Origin: Roseomonas genomospecies 6
Lineage (GTDB): Bacteria > Pseudomonadota > Alphaproteobacteria > Azospirillales > Azospirillaceae
Direction: 5' to 3'
Assembly (NCBI RefSeq): GCF_008365375.1
Contig: NZ_QOKW01000001.1
Location: 124,001 to 188,000 of the forward strand
DNA: 64,000 nt
Program-made: the position numbers and the translations under genes
Shown: positions 45,731-53,732 of the stretch, in pieces
How the letters are laid out: the number at the start of each line of letters is the position of its first letter
How positions within the stretch are numbered: the first letter of the stretch is position 1
Notes under the pieces: generated by a model
What the model was told of the DNA's origin: nothing
The model's input: only the letters and a program-made list of their open reading frames with translations
Databases searched by the model: none

Positions 45731-46864
45731 TCAGCTCCCCGCCGGCTTGTTGTTGATGACCGTCACCGGGGCACCGTCGCGGATCTTCAACTGTCCGGCG
45801 GTCACCACCACGTCGCCGGGCTGAAGGCCCGCGGTGATCTCCACCTCGGCGTTGCGGCGCTCGCCCAGAGTGACGGTGGTCTGAACCGCCTTGCCCTCGA
45901 CCACCTTGAAGACGAACTGGCGATTGCCGAAGGCGCTGACCGCCTGTTCCGGCACCAGAACGGCGTTCGGGGTCTGGTCCAGCGTCAGGGTCACGCGCGC
46001 GAACAGGCCGGGGCGCAGCGTGCCGTCGCTGTTGGGCACGCGGGCGCGGATCACCACCGCGCGCCCGTTCACGTCCACCAGCGGATCGATGGCGTAGACC
46101 GTGCCGTCGAAGGTCCGCCCGCCGAAGGAGTCCACGGCGACCTTCAGGGTCTGCCCGGTGCGGACGGTCGGCAGATACAGCTCCGGCACCCGGAAATCGA
46201 GCTTCAGGGTGTCGATGGCCTCCAGGTTCACGATGTCCTTGCCGGCGGCCACCACGTCGCCGATCGACACCTTGCGCAGGCCCAGAACGCCGTCGAAGGG
46301 GGCCGTCAGGGTCAGCTTCTCCAACTGCGCCTTGGCGAGCTGCACCGCCGCCTCGTCGGCCTGGAGCTTGGCGAGCGCCTGCTCGCGGTTGCGGGCCGGG
46401 CCGGTGCGCTGGCGGTACAGCTCCTCCGCACGGGACAGTTCGGCGCGGGAGAAGGCGATGCTCGCCTGCGCCTGGGCCAGCGTGGCGCGGGCGATGGAGT
46501 CGTCCAGGCGGATCAGCACCGATCCCTTCTTCACCGCCTGCCCTTCCTGGAAGGCGATCTCCGACACCTTGCCGGCCACCTCGGGCCGGATCACCACCGA
46601 TTCGCTCGACAGCAGCGAGCCGACCGCGGTGACCTGACGCGACACGGTGCCGGTCTTGACCGGCGAGGCTTCCACCGGCATCGGCGGCGCACCGCCCGGC
46701 GGTCCGCCCGCCGCCGGGCCGGCGGCGGAGGCTCCGCCGGGGGCCGGAACCTTGCCGGCGAGCAGCGTGTTGATGGTTCCGCCCTGCTTGACGAAGTACC
46801 AATAGGCGCCGCCGCCGAGAGCGACCAGGACCAGAAGGGCGACGATGCGAAGCGTGTGGCGCAT
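45731..46864 (-). CDS. RND efflux membrane fusion protein
   Basis: A 377-aa periplasmic adaptor of the RND pump encoded downstream. An N-terminal membrane anchor (IVALLVLVALGGGAYWYF) precedes a Gly/Pro/Ala-rich linker. The lipoyl halves follow (VIRPEVAGKVSEIAFQEGQAV and LTAPFDGVLGLRKVSIGDVV), separated by a coiled-coil hairpin (IARATLAQAQASIAFSRAELSRAEEL). A beta-barrel and membrane-proximal domain (VLVPEQAVSAFGN) end the chain. ATG 46864 is preferred; GTG 46882 is possible. A dyad about 90 bp upstream is a probable operator. Confidence 0.93.
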   Translation of the reverse strand: MRHTLRIVALLVLVALGGGAYWYFVKQGGTINTLLAGKVPAPGGASAAGPAAGGPPGGAPPMPVEASPVKTGTVSRQVTAVGSLLSSESVVIRPEVAGKVSEIAFQEGQAVKKGSVLIRLDDSIARATLAQAQASIAFSRAELSRAEELYRQRTGPARNREQALAKLQADEAAVQLAKAQLEKLTLTAPFDGVLGLRKVSIGDVVAAGKDIVNLEAIDTLKLDFRVPELYLPTVRTGQTLKVAVDSFGGRTFDGTVYAIDPLVDVNGRAVVIRARVPNSDGTLRPGLFARVTLTLDQTPNAVLVPEQAVSAFGNRQFVFKVVEGKAVQTTVTLGERRNAEVEITAGLQPGDVVVTAGQLKIRDGAPVTVINNKPAGS

Positions 46865-46955
46865 GGATACGGAAACCCGCACAGGCCCGTCGGCGCGCAG
46901 GAGGCGCGCGCGGGGCGTTTCGTGTCAACCGGCCCGCCTCAATCGTCGGTCGGTA

Positions 46956-46977
46956 AACTGAACTATATCGTTCAGTT
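46956..46977. promoter_or_regulatory. TetR-like operator upstream of the efflux operon
   Basis: AACTGAAC-TATATC-GTTCAGTT is a perfect 8-6-8 inverted repeat between the amidohydrolase relic and the efflux operon. On the minus strand it contains TATAGT, a possible -10 box, so a bound repressor would block polymerase. The dyad resembles operators of TetR-type efflux repressors, but no such regulator gene is adjacent. Confidence 0.6.
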
Positions 46978-47007
46978 CAGTTCCGGAGTCGAGACGGTTG
47001 CACGAAA

Positions 47008-47373
47008 TCAGGCGCCGGAGGGCGGCGGATCGGGCGGCATCACCCGCCCCTTTTCAATGTCCAGCCGAAGGCCATCGGGAAGAAACACAGTCAAATCAGC
47101 GGGTTGCCCAGCGGCCACGCCACGGCAGGCGCCGCGCGGGCGAACCGGCCCGCCGTCCAGGCAAAGGCCCGGCGCGCAGCAAGGCGCCTCACCCGCAGGT
47201 AGAACCGCGCGAATCCGATCGCCTTCGATGCGAAGATCGGCGAGCAGCGTGCCATCCGCGCCGGGATGCGGCATGCCGTCCCCCAGATCGGAGGATTCGA
47301 TGCGGGCGCGCTTCAGCCAGAACTTCCCGGACGCCGTCAGCCGTGCGAGCAGGCAGGAGGTGGACGCGCTCAT
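47008..47373 (-). pseudogene. Amidohydrolase-type remnant lacking the catalytic barrel
   Basis: A 121-aa frame. The first part resembles the N-terminal beta domain of cytosine-deaminase-like amidohydrolases (FWLKRARIES, LLADLRIEGDRIRAVLPAG, then LCLDGGPVRPR). It then jumps directly to what looks like the C-terminal domain (GVAAGQPADLTVFLPDG, LDIEKGRV). The metal-binding TIM barrel with HxH is missing, so no catalysis is expected. Internal deletion without frameshift best explains it. ATG 47373 is the likely start. Either a relic or a repurposed small beta protein. Confidence 0.55.
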
Positions 47374-47540
47374 TCCCTGATCCGATGCATTGGTGGCAAG
47401 GGTATGGTTCTGCGGGTGAATCCAGGCTGTCACAGAAGCGTAAAGGAAGTTTTGCACCGCTTGGAATCTTGAAGAAGTCGGGAAAATCGGCGATGTGACA
47501 ATCCTTGGCCCGCCGACCCTCGTTCCCAAAGGGGTGCCCG

Positions 47541-48374
47541 ATGCTGATCGCCCACCCGATGCTGATCGCCCAGATGTCCGACCTGCATGTGACGGCCCCC
47601 GGCACCGCCCCCGCGACCGATTACGACACGAACGCCCGGCTGGCCGCCGCCGTGGCTCATCTGAACGCGATGACTCCGCGCCCCGACCTCCTGCTCATCA
47701 CTGGCGACCTCGTCAACGGGCCGAAGCCCGGCGAGTACGAGGCGCTGTCCGCCCTGCTGGAGCCGCTCGCCGTTCCCTTCCGCGTGGTGGCGGGAAACCA
47801 CGACGACCGTGAAGAGCTGCGCCGCTGCTTCTCCGGAACCGGCTGGATGCCCACGGAGGGCGCCTTCATCCATTACGCGGTGGAGGAGTTCCCGGTCCGC
47901 ATCCTGGTGCTCGACTCGGTGGTTCCCGGACAGGCGGTGGGCGGCCTGTGCGCCGACCGTCTGTCCTGGCTGGCGGAGCGTCTGGCCGAGCAGCCGGGAC
48001 GGCCCACGGTTCTGGCGTTGCACCACCCGCCCTTCGACACCGGGTTGGCCTTCCTGGACACGCTGCGCTGCCGGGAGGGGGCGGAGGAACTGGGACGGCT
48101 GGTGCGCAGCAATCCGAACGTAAAGGCCGTCCTGTGCGGCCACACCCACCGCCAGACGGCGGTCGCCTGGAACGGTGCGCACGGCTATGTCGCTCCCTCC
48201 ATCGCCTATCAGATCGCGCTGGATCTGGCGCCGGAGCCGCCCTACCGCTGGACGGAGGAACCCTCTGCGCTCGCCCTGCACCTGTTCCGCCCGGACGGCG
48301 CGGTGGTGACGCATCTGAGCGTGATCGGCGGCTATCCGGCCAGGGAGTTTTCCCGCAAGGCCAGGAACTCCTGA
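47541..48374 (+). CDS. Metallophosphoesterase, CpdA-like phosphodiesterase
   Basis: A 277-aa calcineurin-like phosphoesterase with all metal-site motifs: AQMSDLHV, LITGDLVNG, VAGNHDDRE, ALHHPPF and CGHTHRQ. The closest type is CpdA/Icc, the cyclic AMP or class III phosphodiesterase. The first codons are a tandem duplication (MLIAHP MLIAQM; 14-bp direct repeat at 47541 and 47559), so ATG 47559 is an alternative start. Its 3' end overlaps the convergent glycosyltransferase gene by 43 bp. Confidence 0.9.
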   Translation: MLIAHPMLIAQMSDLHVTAPGTAPATDYDTNARLAAAVAHLNAMTPRPDLLLITGDLVNGPKPGEYEALSALLEPLAVPFRVVAGNHDDREELRRCFSGTGWMPTEGAFIHYAVEEFPVRILVLDSVVPGQAVGGLCADRLSWLAERLAEQPGRPTVLALHHPPFDTGLAFLDTLRCREGAEELGRLVRSNPNVKAVLCGHTHRQTAVAWNGAHGYVAPSIAYQIALDLAPEPPYRWTEEPSALALHLFRPDGAVVTHLSVIGGYPAREFSRKARNS

Positions 48375-49183
48375 AAATTGGTGCAGCGCCCGGCCGCGTG
48401 CGCGGCCATGTAGGCGGCGTTCAGGGCGCGCTTGGCCTCCAGGGCCGCGGCGAAGCGGAGCCGCAGCGAGTCGTCGGCGATCCTCAGCCCGTCGCCGGCC
48501 AGCCGCCCCAGCACATGACGGTAACAATGGTCCGCCCGGGTCCCGCTGTCGGCGGAACAGGTGATCGATCCCTCGCGCTGCCGGTATTCGTAGAGCGGCT
48601 CCAGCACCAGCGGCAGGCGCCCCACCCGGTCCAGGACCTGGACGTTGAAGACCACGTCGTCGCAGAAATCGACACACTCCTCCCATCCCGGAACGGCATC
48701 GCGGCGGACCACGAAGAACATCGGGATGGAGGTTTCCAAAAAGGCCGCGGCGTCCAGCACGGCGACTCCGGCGCCGGGCGGGAAGAGGGTGGAAAGCGGA
48801 GACCCGTCGCCGTCGCGCACCACCGCCACATTGTCCGCCGCCGCCCCCTGCTCCGCCGCCAGCGGGGCGAGCCGGGCCAGCCGGTCGGGCTCGAACCGGT
48901 CGTCGGCGTCGAGCGGGGCGATCAGCGGCATGCGCGCCGCCCGCAGCCCGGCGTTCCGCGCCGCCGGAGCGCCGGAGCCGACGCGGCCCGTTCCGGTGAA
49001 GGTCAGGCGCGGATCGGCGATGCCCTGGGCCTCCAGAACCGCGCGGTAATCGGCGCCGTCGTCGCTGACCACCACCGCCTCCCAATGGGGAAAGCTCTGC
49101 GCCAGAAGGCTGGACACGGCGCGGGCGACGGTGTCCTGCGCCCGGTAGGCCGGAATGATGACCGAGACGCCGCGCCCCTCCAT
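48332..49183 (-). CDS. Family 2 glycosyltransferase
   Basis: A 283-aa GT-A fold transferase. The start VSVIIPAYRAQDTVARAVSSLLAQSF is typical of GT2. The nucleotide-binding Asp follows in VVVSDDGADYRAV, and the metal-binding DxD region is in APLDADDRFEPD. The later WEECVDFCDDVVFN may contain the catalytic base. ATG 49183 is preceded by GGAGGTGG. It probably adds a sugar to a surface polymer; no cluster is nearby to say which. Its 3' end overlaps the phosphodiesterase gene. Confidence 0.88.
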   Translation of the reverse strand: MEGRGVSVIIPAYRAQDTVARAVSSLLAQSFPHWEAVVVSDDGADYRAVLEAQGIADPRLTFTGTGRVGSGAPAARNAGLRAARMPLIAPLDADDRFEPDRLARLAPLAAEQGAAADNVAVVRDGDGSPLSTLFPPGAGVAVLDAAAFLETSIPMFFVVRRDAVPGWEECVDFCDDVVFNVQVLDRVGRLPLVLEPLYEYRQREGSITCSADSGTRADHCYRHVLGRLAGDGLRIADDSLRLRFAAALEAKRALNAAYMAAHAAGRCTNFQEFLALRENSLAG

Positions 49184-49443
49184 GGACCACCTCCCGATTG
49201 TGCCGGGTCCAGTGTGCCGCTCCTCCACGAGGGTACGCAAGCGCCCAGCCACGCCTTTGCGGTTAGCCAGAGCGTCGCTATGAAGGCTCGGGGAGGGTTT
49301 TGGCGTCGCGGCCCGTTGAACATGGAACCGATACGGGCTATGTGGAGAACCGAGTGGCGTGGTTCGGTCCCCATCCGACATCCCAAGCCCCGCAAGCCAA
49401 AAGCCCCCCGGTAGACACGCCGACGTCAGGGAGTTCAAAAACG

Positions 49444-50070
49444 ATGGCGCAAGACGGATACACCCGCTTCGACGACGAACCCGAGCAGGAGCCGGACGAG
49501 AAGTCGAAGGAAAGCGCCCCGCCGCCGTTCGCTGCCGTGCAGACGAACCTGTTCAAGGCGCGCACCGTGCTGATCTTCGGCCAGATCGACATGAAACTGG
49601 CCCAGGCCGTATCGGCTCAACTGCTGGCGCTGGCCCATGAGAGCGACGACGACATCACCGTCGTGGTGAACTCCCCCGGCGGCCACGTCGAGGCGGGCGA
49701 CACCATCCACGACATGATCCGCTTCGTGAAGCCGCGCGTGAAGATGCTGGGCACCGGCTGGGTCGCCAGCGCCGGCTGCCACATCTTCCTGGCCGCGAAG
49801 AAGGAAGACCGTTTCTGCCTTCCGAACACCCGTTTCCTGATCCACCAGCCGCTGGGCGGCACCGGCGGGCGGGCGACGGACATCGCCATCGAGGCGAAGG
49901 AAATCATCCGCATGCGCGAGCGCCTGAACCGCATCATCGCGCGCGAGACCGGCCAGTCGGTCGAGAAGGTGGCCAAGGACACCGACCGGAACTATTGGAT
50001 GCTGGCCGATGAAGCCCGCGAATACGGGATCGTCAGCCACATCATCGAGTCCTTCGACGAGCTGAAGTAA
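49444..50070 (+). CDS. ClpP-like serine protease paralogue
   Basis: A 208-aa ClpP-family protein. The catalytic triad is present: S109 in WVASAGCHIF (canonical ClpP has ASMGA), H134 in FLIHQPLGG and an Asp in KDTDRNYWM. The N-terminus is an acidic, disordered-looking 25-residue tail instead of the usual propeptide. No ClpX/ClpA/ClpS or tig gene is adjacent, so it is a stand-alone second ClpP. Ends at a strong terminator. Confidence 0.85.
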   Translation: MAQDGYTRFDDEPEQEPDEKSKESAPPPFAAVQTNLFKARTVLIFGQIDMKLAQAVSAQLLALAHESDDDITVVVNSPGGHVEAGDTIHDMIRFVKPRVKMLGTGWVASAGCHIFLAAKKEDRFCLPNTRFLIHQPLGGTGGRATDIAIEAKEIIRMRERLNRIIARETGQSVEKVAKDTDRNYWMLADEAREYGIVSHIIESFDELK

Positions 50071-50089
50071 GCGGACCGTCGGAACGCAC

Positions 50090-50121
50090 AAAGCCCCTCT
50101 CAACCGAGAGGGGCTTTTTTT
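50090..50121 (+). terminator. Intrinsic terminator of the clpP-like gene
   Basis: AGCCCCTCTC / GAGAGGGGCT forms a perfect 10-bp stem with an AACC loop, followed by a run of T (50115-50121). It lies 20 bp after the stop. Confidence 0.9.
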
Positions 50122-50172
50122 ATGCTTGCCACACGGCTTGCGCCGCCGCGGCCGACCGAACGGATCGGCGGC

Positions 50173-50385
50173 TTACACGACGATGTTGAGATTCTGCCCG
50201 CGGGTGGCCGTGACGTTGCCGCCGGGCGAGGACCCGATGGAACCGCCCTGAAGCAGCGTGGCGACGGCCTGATCCTGCTGCTGCGCGGTTTGGCTGAGCG
50301 CTTTCACGCCGAAATCGACCTGCCCCTGCGCCTGCCGCAGCCCGATCGCGGCACCGAGAGTCGAGGAGGAAATATCGAGGGCCAT
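50173..50385 (-). CDS. YjfB-like putative motility protein
   Basis: A 70-aa protein whose first 45 residues (LDISSSTLGAAIGLRQAQGQVDFGVKALSQ) match the YjfB motility family pattern: a short DISS start followed by a Gln-rich amphipathic helix. The last part is Gly/Asn-rich (SPGGNVTATRGQNLNIVV). The family is linked to motility by gene context only. It lies 40 bp downstream of the FlaG-like gene in the same direction, which supports a flagellar context. Confidence 0.7.
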   Translation of the reverse strand: MALDISSSTLGAAIGLRQAQGQVDFGVKALSQTAQQQDQAVATLLQGGSIGSSPGGNVTATRGQNLNIVV

Positions 50386-50425
50386 CGGAGAATGCCTTCA
50401 GAAATCGGACCGCTGTGCGCGCGGA

Positions 50426-50992
50426 TCAGATGACCATGTTGATCCCGGCCCCCGACGCGGCGCCCGGCGAGGCGGCGGGTGCGGCCCGGGTCGTCATCGG
50501 GGTCGAGACTACCACCGAAGGGGGAGGCGCGGAAGAGCCTTGGGACACGCCGGTGCGGCCCGTCACGGTCCCCGTCTGGCCCGACGTTCCGCGATGCGTG
50601 GCGGCGGCTCCCGGATGAGCGCCGCTCTGGCCGGCGCCCTTCTGCTGGTCCTGCCCGTCCGAACCGCCAACCACCAGTTCCAGCGATGCCTTGCCGCTCT
50701 TCCGGTCCTTCTGCGCCTCGCGGTACTGCCGCAACGCCGCTTCGGTCGGAATCTGGTCGAGGGTCGCCCCGTCCTCCGGATTGCGGAACAGAAGCACCAG
50801 CCGCGAGGCTTCCGCGTCGAAGCGGTAAGCGGTCTTGGTGTAGCGTCCGGAGAGAGGGTCGGTCTGCGCGGTGGCCGGGTCCTTTGCGGACGAAGTCCCG
50901 GTGCCGGCCCCTGGCTCAACAGCGTCGCTGTTGCGGGCCGTCATGACGGTCAACGGCTTCACGGCCGCTGCGGTGGCTGTGGCCACGTTCAT
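50426..50992 (-). CDS. FlaG-like flagellar small protein
   Basis: A 188-aa protein. The central block YRFDAEASRLVLLFRNPEDGATLDQIPTEAALRQY resembles the FlaG family C-terminal domain (rf...t..l.v.v.d..tGe.I.qIP.e). The N- and C-terminal flanks are low-complexity Ala/Gly/Thr/Ser/Pro-rich tails, unusual for FlaG, which ends soon after the block. ATG 50992 is the likely start; the same frame is open to 51121. It could influence flagellar filament length. The assignment rests on the central block only. Confidence 0.6.
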   Translation of the reverse strand: MNVATATAAAVKPLTVMTARNSDAVEPGAGTGTSSAKDPATAQTDPLSGRYTKTAYRFDAEASRLVLLFRNPEDGATLDQIPTEAALRQYREAQKDRKSGKASLELVVGGSDGQDQQKGAGQSGAHPGAAATHRGTSGQTGTVTGRTGVSQGSSAPPPSVVVSTPMTTRAAPAASPGAASGAGINMVI

Positions 50993-51214
50993 GACATTAC
51001 ACCGATGACTGGACAATCCCGCAGTCATACTGCAGCCGCTCTCGTGCATTGTAAAGGGTTTGTTCACCCTTTTTCCGGCTATGCCAAAGGACGAAACCTC
51101 ATAGGCTGATTCCGGCACCAAAGGTTCGCATCGAAGGACCGTCGGTGCCGATCCCCACCCTTCTCACAGCCGCGGCGCTTGCGGAGAGACGCCGGTGTGC
51201 TTAAGCCTGTGCGC

Positions 51215-52699
51215 ATGGCTACGATCGCGGAAGCGTTGACGCTCGCCCTTGACCACCATCTGGCCGGCCGTCTGGCCGAGGCCCAGCAGCTCTACCACCG
51301 CATCCTGGATGTGGAACCGGACCAGCCGGACGCGCTGCATTTCCTGGGAGTTCTCGCCGGGCAGGTGGGGGAGCAGGCGTTGGGCCTGCAGTTGATCGCC
51401 CGCGCCATCGCCCAGCGGCCCGAGGCGGCGGACATGCACGCCAACAGCGGCAACATCCGCCGGTCCGCCGGCGATCCGTCGGCGGCGGTGGCGGACTATC
51501 GCCGCGCCGTGGCGTTGCAGCCCGATTTCGCGGAAGCCTGGACCGACATGGCGAACGCGCTGCGCGGTCTGGGCAAGTCGGACGGGGCCATCGCCGCCCT
51601 GGAGCGCGCCGTCGCCTCCACGCCCACCCTCGCCATTGCGGTCGAACGGCTGGGGGCCTTGCTTCACGAGCAGGGTCGCATCCTTGTGGAACAGGGGCGC
51701 GGCGTCGAATCCCTCCCCCCTCTGGCCCGTGCGGCGGAACTGCTGCCGTTGGATGCCGACATCGCCTTTCTGTACGGAAACGCCCTGTTCGCGATGGGGC
51801 TGCGGGAGGATTCCACCGCCGCCTACCGCAACGCGCTGGCCATCACGCCGGACTTTCCGTCCGCCGCCTTCAATCTGGGCGTCGCGCTGGGTGTGGTGGA
51901 TCGGCTGGCGGAGTCCGTCCGCGCGCTGGAACAGGCCGCCCGGCTGGACCCCCGGCATCTCGACGCCATCGACCGGCTGGTCGTCGCTCTGGCCCTTTTG
52001 GGGCGCGAGACGGAGGCGGCCTTCTGGGGCGAGCAGGCGTTGGACCTGAAGGACCGCACGGCGGTGGAGACCGCTCCGGCGCTGCCTCCGCTGCCCGGCC
52101 AACCGCGCGAAGCCGGGCGGCGTCACCGCAACGTCATTGCCTTCAGCCTGTGGAGCGGCCTGCCGACCGGTGCCCAGGATCTGGCGGACGTGCTTCGGCA
52201 GACGGCGGCGCTCTATCCGGGTTGGGTTCTCCGGGTGCATCACGATGCTTCCGTCCCGGCGGAGCGGCTGGCCGAACTGGCGGCAGCCGGGGCGGCCCTC
52301 GTGGCGGTTGGGGGCGACGTGTCGGCGGGCGGTCCCTACTGGCGCCTGGCCGCCGCGGACGATCCGGAGGTGCTGCGCTTCCTCTGCCGCGACTGGGACG
52401 GTCCGCCGACCGCGGACGGGAAGGCGGCGGTCGATGCCTGGATCGCCTCCGGCCTGCCCTTCCACGTCATGCGCGATGGGGTGCTGCACACGGAGGTGAT
52501 GGCGGGCGGCCATTGGGGCGGCGTCGCCGGGCTGCTCCCCGACCTGCTGCCCCTTGCCGAGCGCCACGCCGCCGCCGAGACGGACCGGCTGAGGGACCAC
52601 CGGTTCCTGCGCCGCATCGTCTGGCCGATGATCCGTGACCGCGCCCTGATCCACGACCGCGCCCATCCCCGGCACGGTCGGCCCTTCCCGAAGGTGTGA
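51215..52699 (+). CDS. TPR protein with C-terminal glycosyltransferase-like domain
   Basis: A 494-aa protein. Residues 1 to about 260 are tetratricopeptide repeats (for example AEAQQLYHRILDVEPDQPDALHFLG and AVADYRRAVALQPDFAEAW). From about 300 a different domain begins (NVIAFSLWSGLPTGAQDLADVL, VRHHDASVP-like strands, RFLCRDWDGPP, and SGLPFHVMRDGVLH with GGHWGGVAG). This resembles a family of uncharacterised glycosyltransferase-like domains with a D.D motif and FHVMRD. It lies divergent from the FlaG/YjfB genes, so flagellin modification is a possible role. ATG 51215 is the likely start. Confidence 0.75.
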   Translation: MATIAEALTLALDHHLAGRLAEAQQLYHRILDVEPDQPDALHFLGVLAGQVGEQALGLQLIARAIAQRPEAADMHANSGNIRRSAGDPSAAVADYRRAVALQPDFAEAWTDMANALRGLGKSDGAIAALERAVASTPTLAIAVERLGALLHEQGRILVEQGRGVESLPPLARAAELLPLDADIAFLYGNALFAMGLREDSTAAYRNALAITPDFPSAAFNLGVALGVVDRLAESVRALEQAARLDPRHLDAIDRLVVALALLGRETEAAFWGEQALDLKDRTAVETAPALPPLPGQPREAGRRHRNVIAFSLWSGLPTGAQDLADVLRQTAALYPGWVLRVHHDASVPAERLAELAAAGAALVAVGGDVSAGGPYWRLAAADDPEVLRFLCRDWDGPPTADGKAAVDAWIASGLPFHVMRDGVLHTEVMAGGHWGGVAGLLPDLLPLAERHAAAETDRLRDHRFLRRIVWPMIRDRALIHDRAHPRHGRPFPKV

Positions 52700-52703
52700 G
52701 CGG

Positions 52704-53732
52704 CTAAAGCACCTGCTTCGGCAGGGACAGCAGCTCCTTGCGGATCTGGCCCATGCTGGGGCGGTTGTCCGGACCGAAGGCGATGGGGCGGCACAGATGC
52801 ATGGCCGTCAGCCCGATCCGCGCGGTCAGCAGACCGTTGATGACGCCCTGCCCCATGCGGGTGGAGATGGCTGCGGCGATGGAGCCGCCCAGCGCCTCCA
52901 CCGCCACATGGTGGGCGCTCTCCGCCACCCCGGCCACCGCGAGGTTGGCGAGCATCCGCCGCAGCAGCCGCAGCGATCCCACATAGCCGGGCCGCGCCCC
53001 GTAGAGCGCCGCGATCTCCCGCACCAGCTTCAGGTTCCGCCACAGCACGACGGCGAGGTCCACGACCGCCGCCGGGCTGAGCGCCGTCGCCACCGCCGTG
53101 TCGCGCGACGCGCGCAGGACGGTCTGGTAGGCACGCCGGTCGAGCGGCGCCATCACTTCGCGGTCCAGAAGCCGCAGGATTTCGGCGTCGTCGTGGGCGT
53201 CGGTCACATGGTCGCGCACCCGCTCCAGCGCGGGCGCCAGATCGGCGCGCCCGTCATAGAGGCGGGTCAGCGATCCGGCGAAGCGCTCGGCGTGGCCCGG
53301 CTCCCCGGCCTCCGTCACGATCTCCGCGGACAGGCGCCCGGCCTCGCCGCGCAACTCCTCGATCTTGCGCAGGCGGCGCAGCGCGCGGAACTCGCGCAGA
53401 AGCATCGCCAGAGCCGCCCCGCCCGCCACCGTCACGGCGGCGGCCACCAGAACGCCCAGCGCGGCGCTGGTGGCGAAGGCGCGGCTGAACAGGTCCCAGG
53501 TGTCGAAGCCCAGCGCGATCAGCACCAGGGCCGCGACCGACCCGGCAAGCCAGCGCCCCCAACGGCGTCTCGGACGGTCCTCCGCCAGCAGGGCGGGCAG
53601 GCGCTCCGCCGCCGAACCCGCCAGGGGGCCGGCGATGATCGCCTCCTCCTCCGCCGCGGGGACGGGGGCGGCGCGGGCGGGGTCCAACTCCATCGGCGGG
53701 ACCCACTGGCGGTCGCGCGTGCGCTCGCTCAT
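52704..53732 (-). CDS. ycjF: YcjF family (DUF697) membrane protein
   Basis: A 342-aa inner-membrane protein of the YcjF/DUF697 family. Two hydrophobic segments (WLAGSVAALVLIALGF and LGVLVAAAVTVAGGAALAMLL) precede the conserved C-terminal domain (LSPAAVVDLAVVLWRNLKLVREIAALYG, GARPGYVGSLRLLRRMLANLAVAG). The start overlaps the ycjX stop (ATGA). It is linked with ycjX in many proteobacteria; the function is unknown, with stress response in E. coli. Confidence 0.9.
   Translation of the reverse strand: MSERTRDRQWVPPMELDPARAAPVPAAEEEAIIAGPLAGSAAERLPALLAEDRPRRRWGRWLAGSVAALVLIALGFDTWDLFSRAFATSAALGVLVAAAVTVAGGAALAMLLREFRALRRLRKIEELRGEAGRLSAEIVTEAGEPGHAERFAGSLTRLYDGRADLAPALERVRDHVTDAHDDAEILRLLDREVMAPLDRRAYQTVLRASRDTAVATALSPAAVVDLAVVLWRNLKLVREIAALYGARPGYVGSLRLLRRMLANLAVAGVAESAHHVAVEALGGSIAAAISTRMGQGVINGLLTARIGLTAMHLCRPIAFGPDNRPSMGQIRKELLSLPKQVL

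Noticed and set aside
46883..47007. A TetR regulator gene next to the efflux operon
   Set aside because: The gap is only 125 bp and contains the palindrome, not a gene; the neighbour at 47008-47373 has no HTH.
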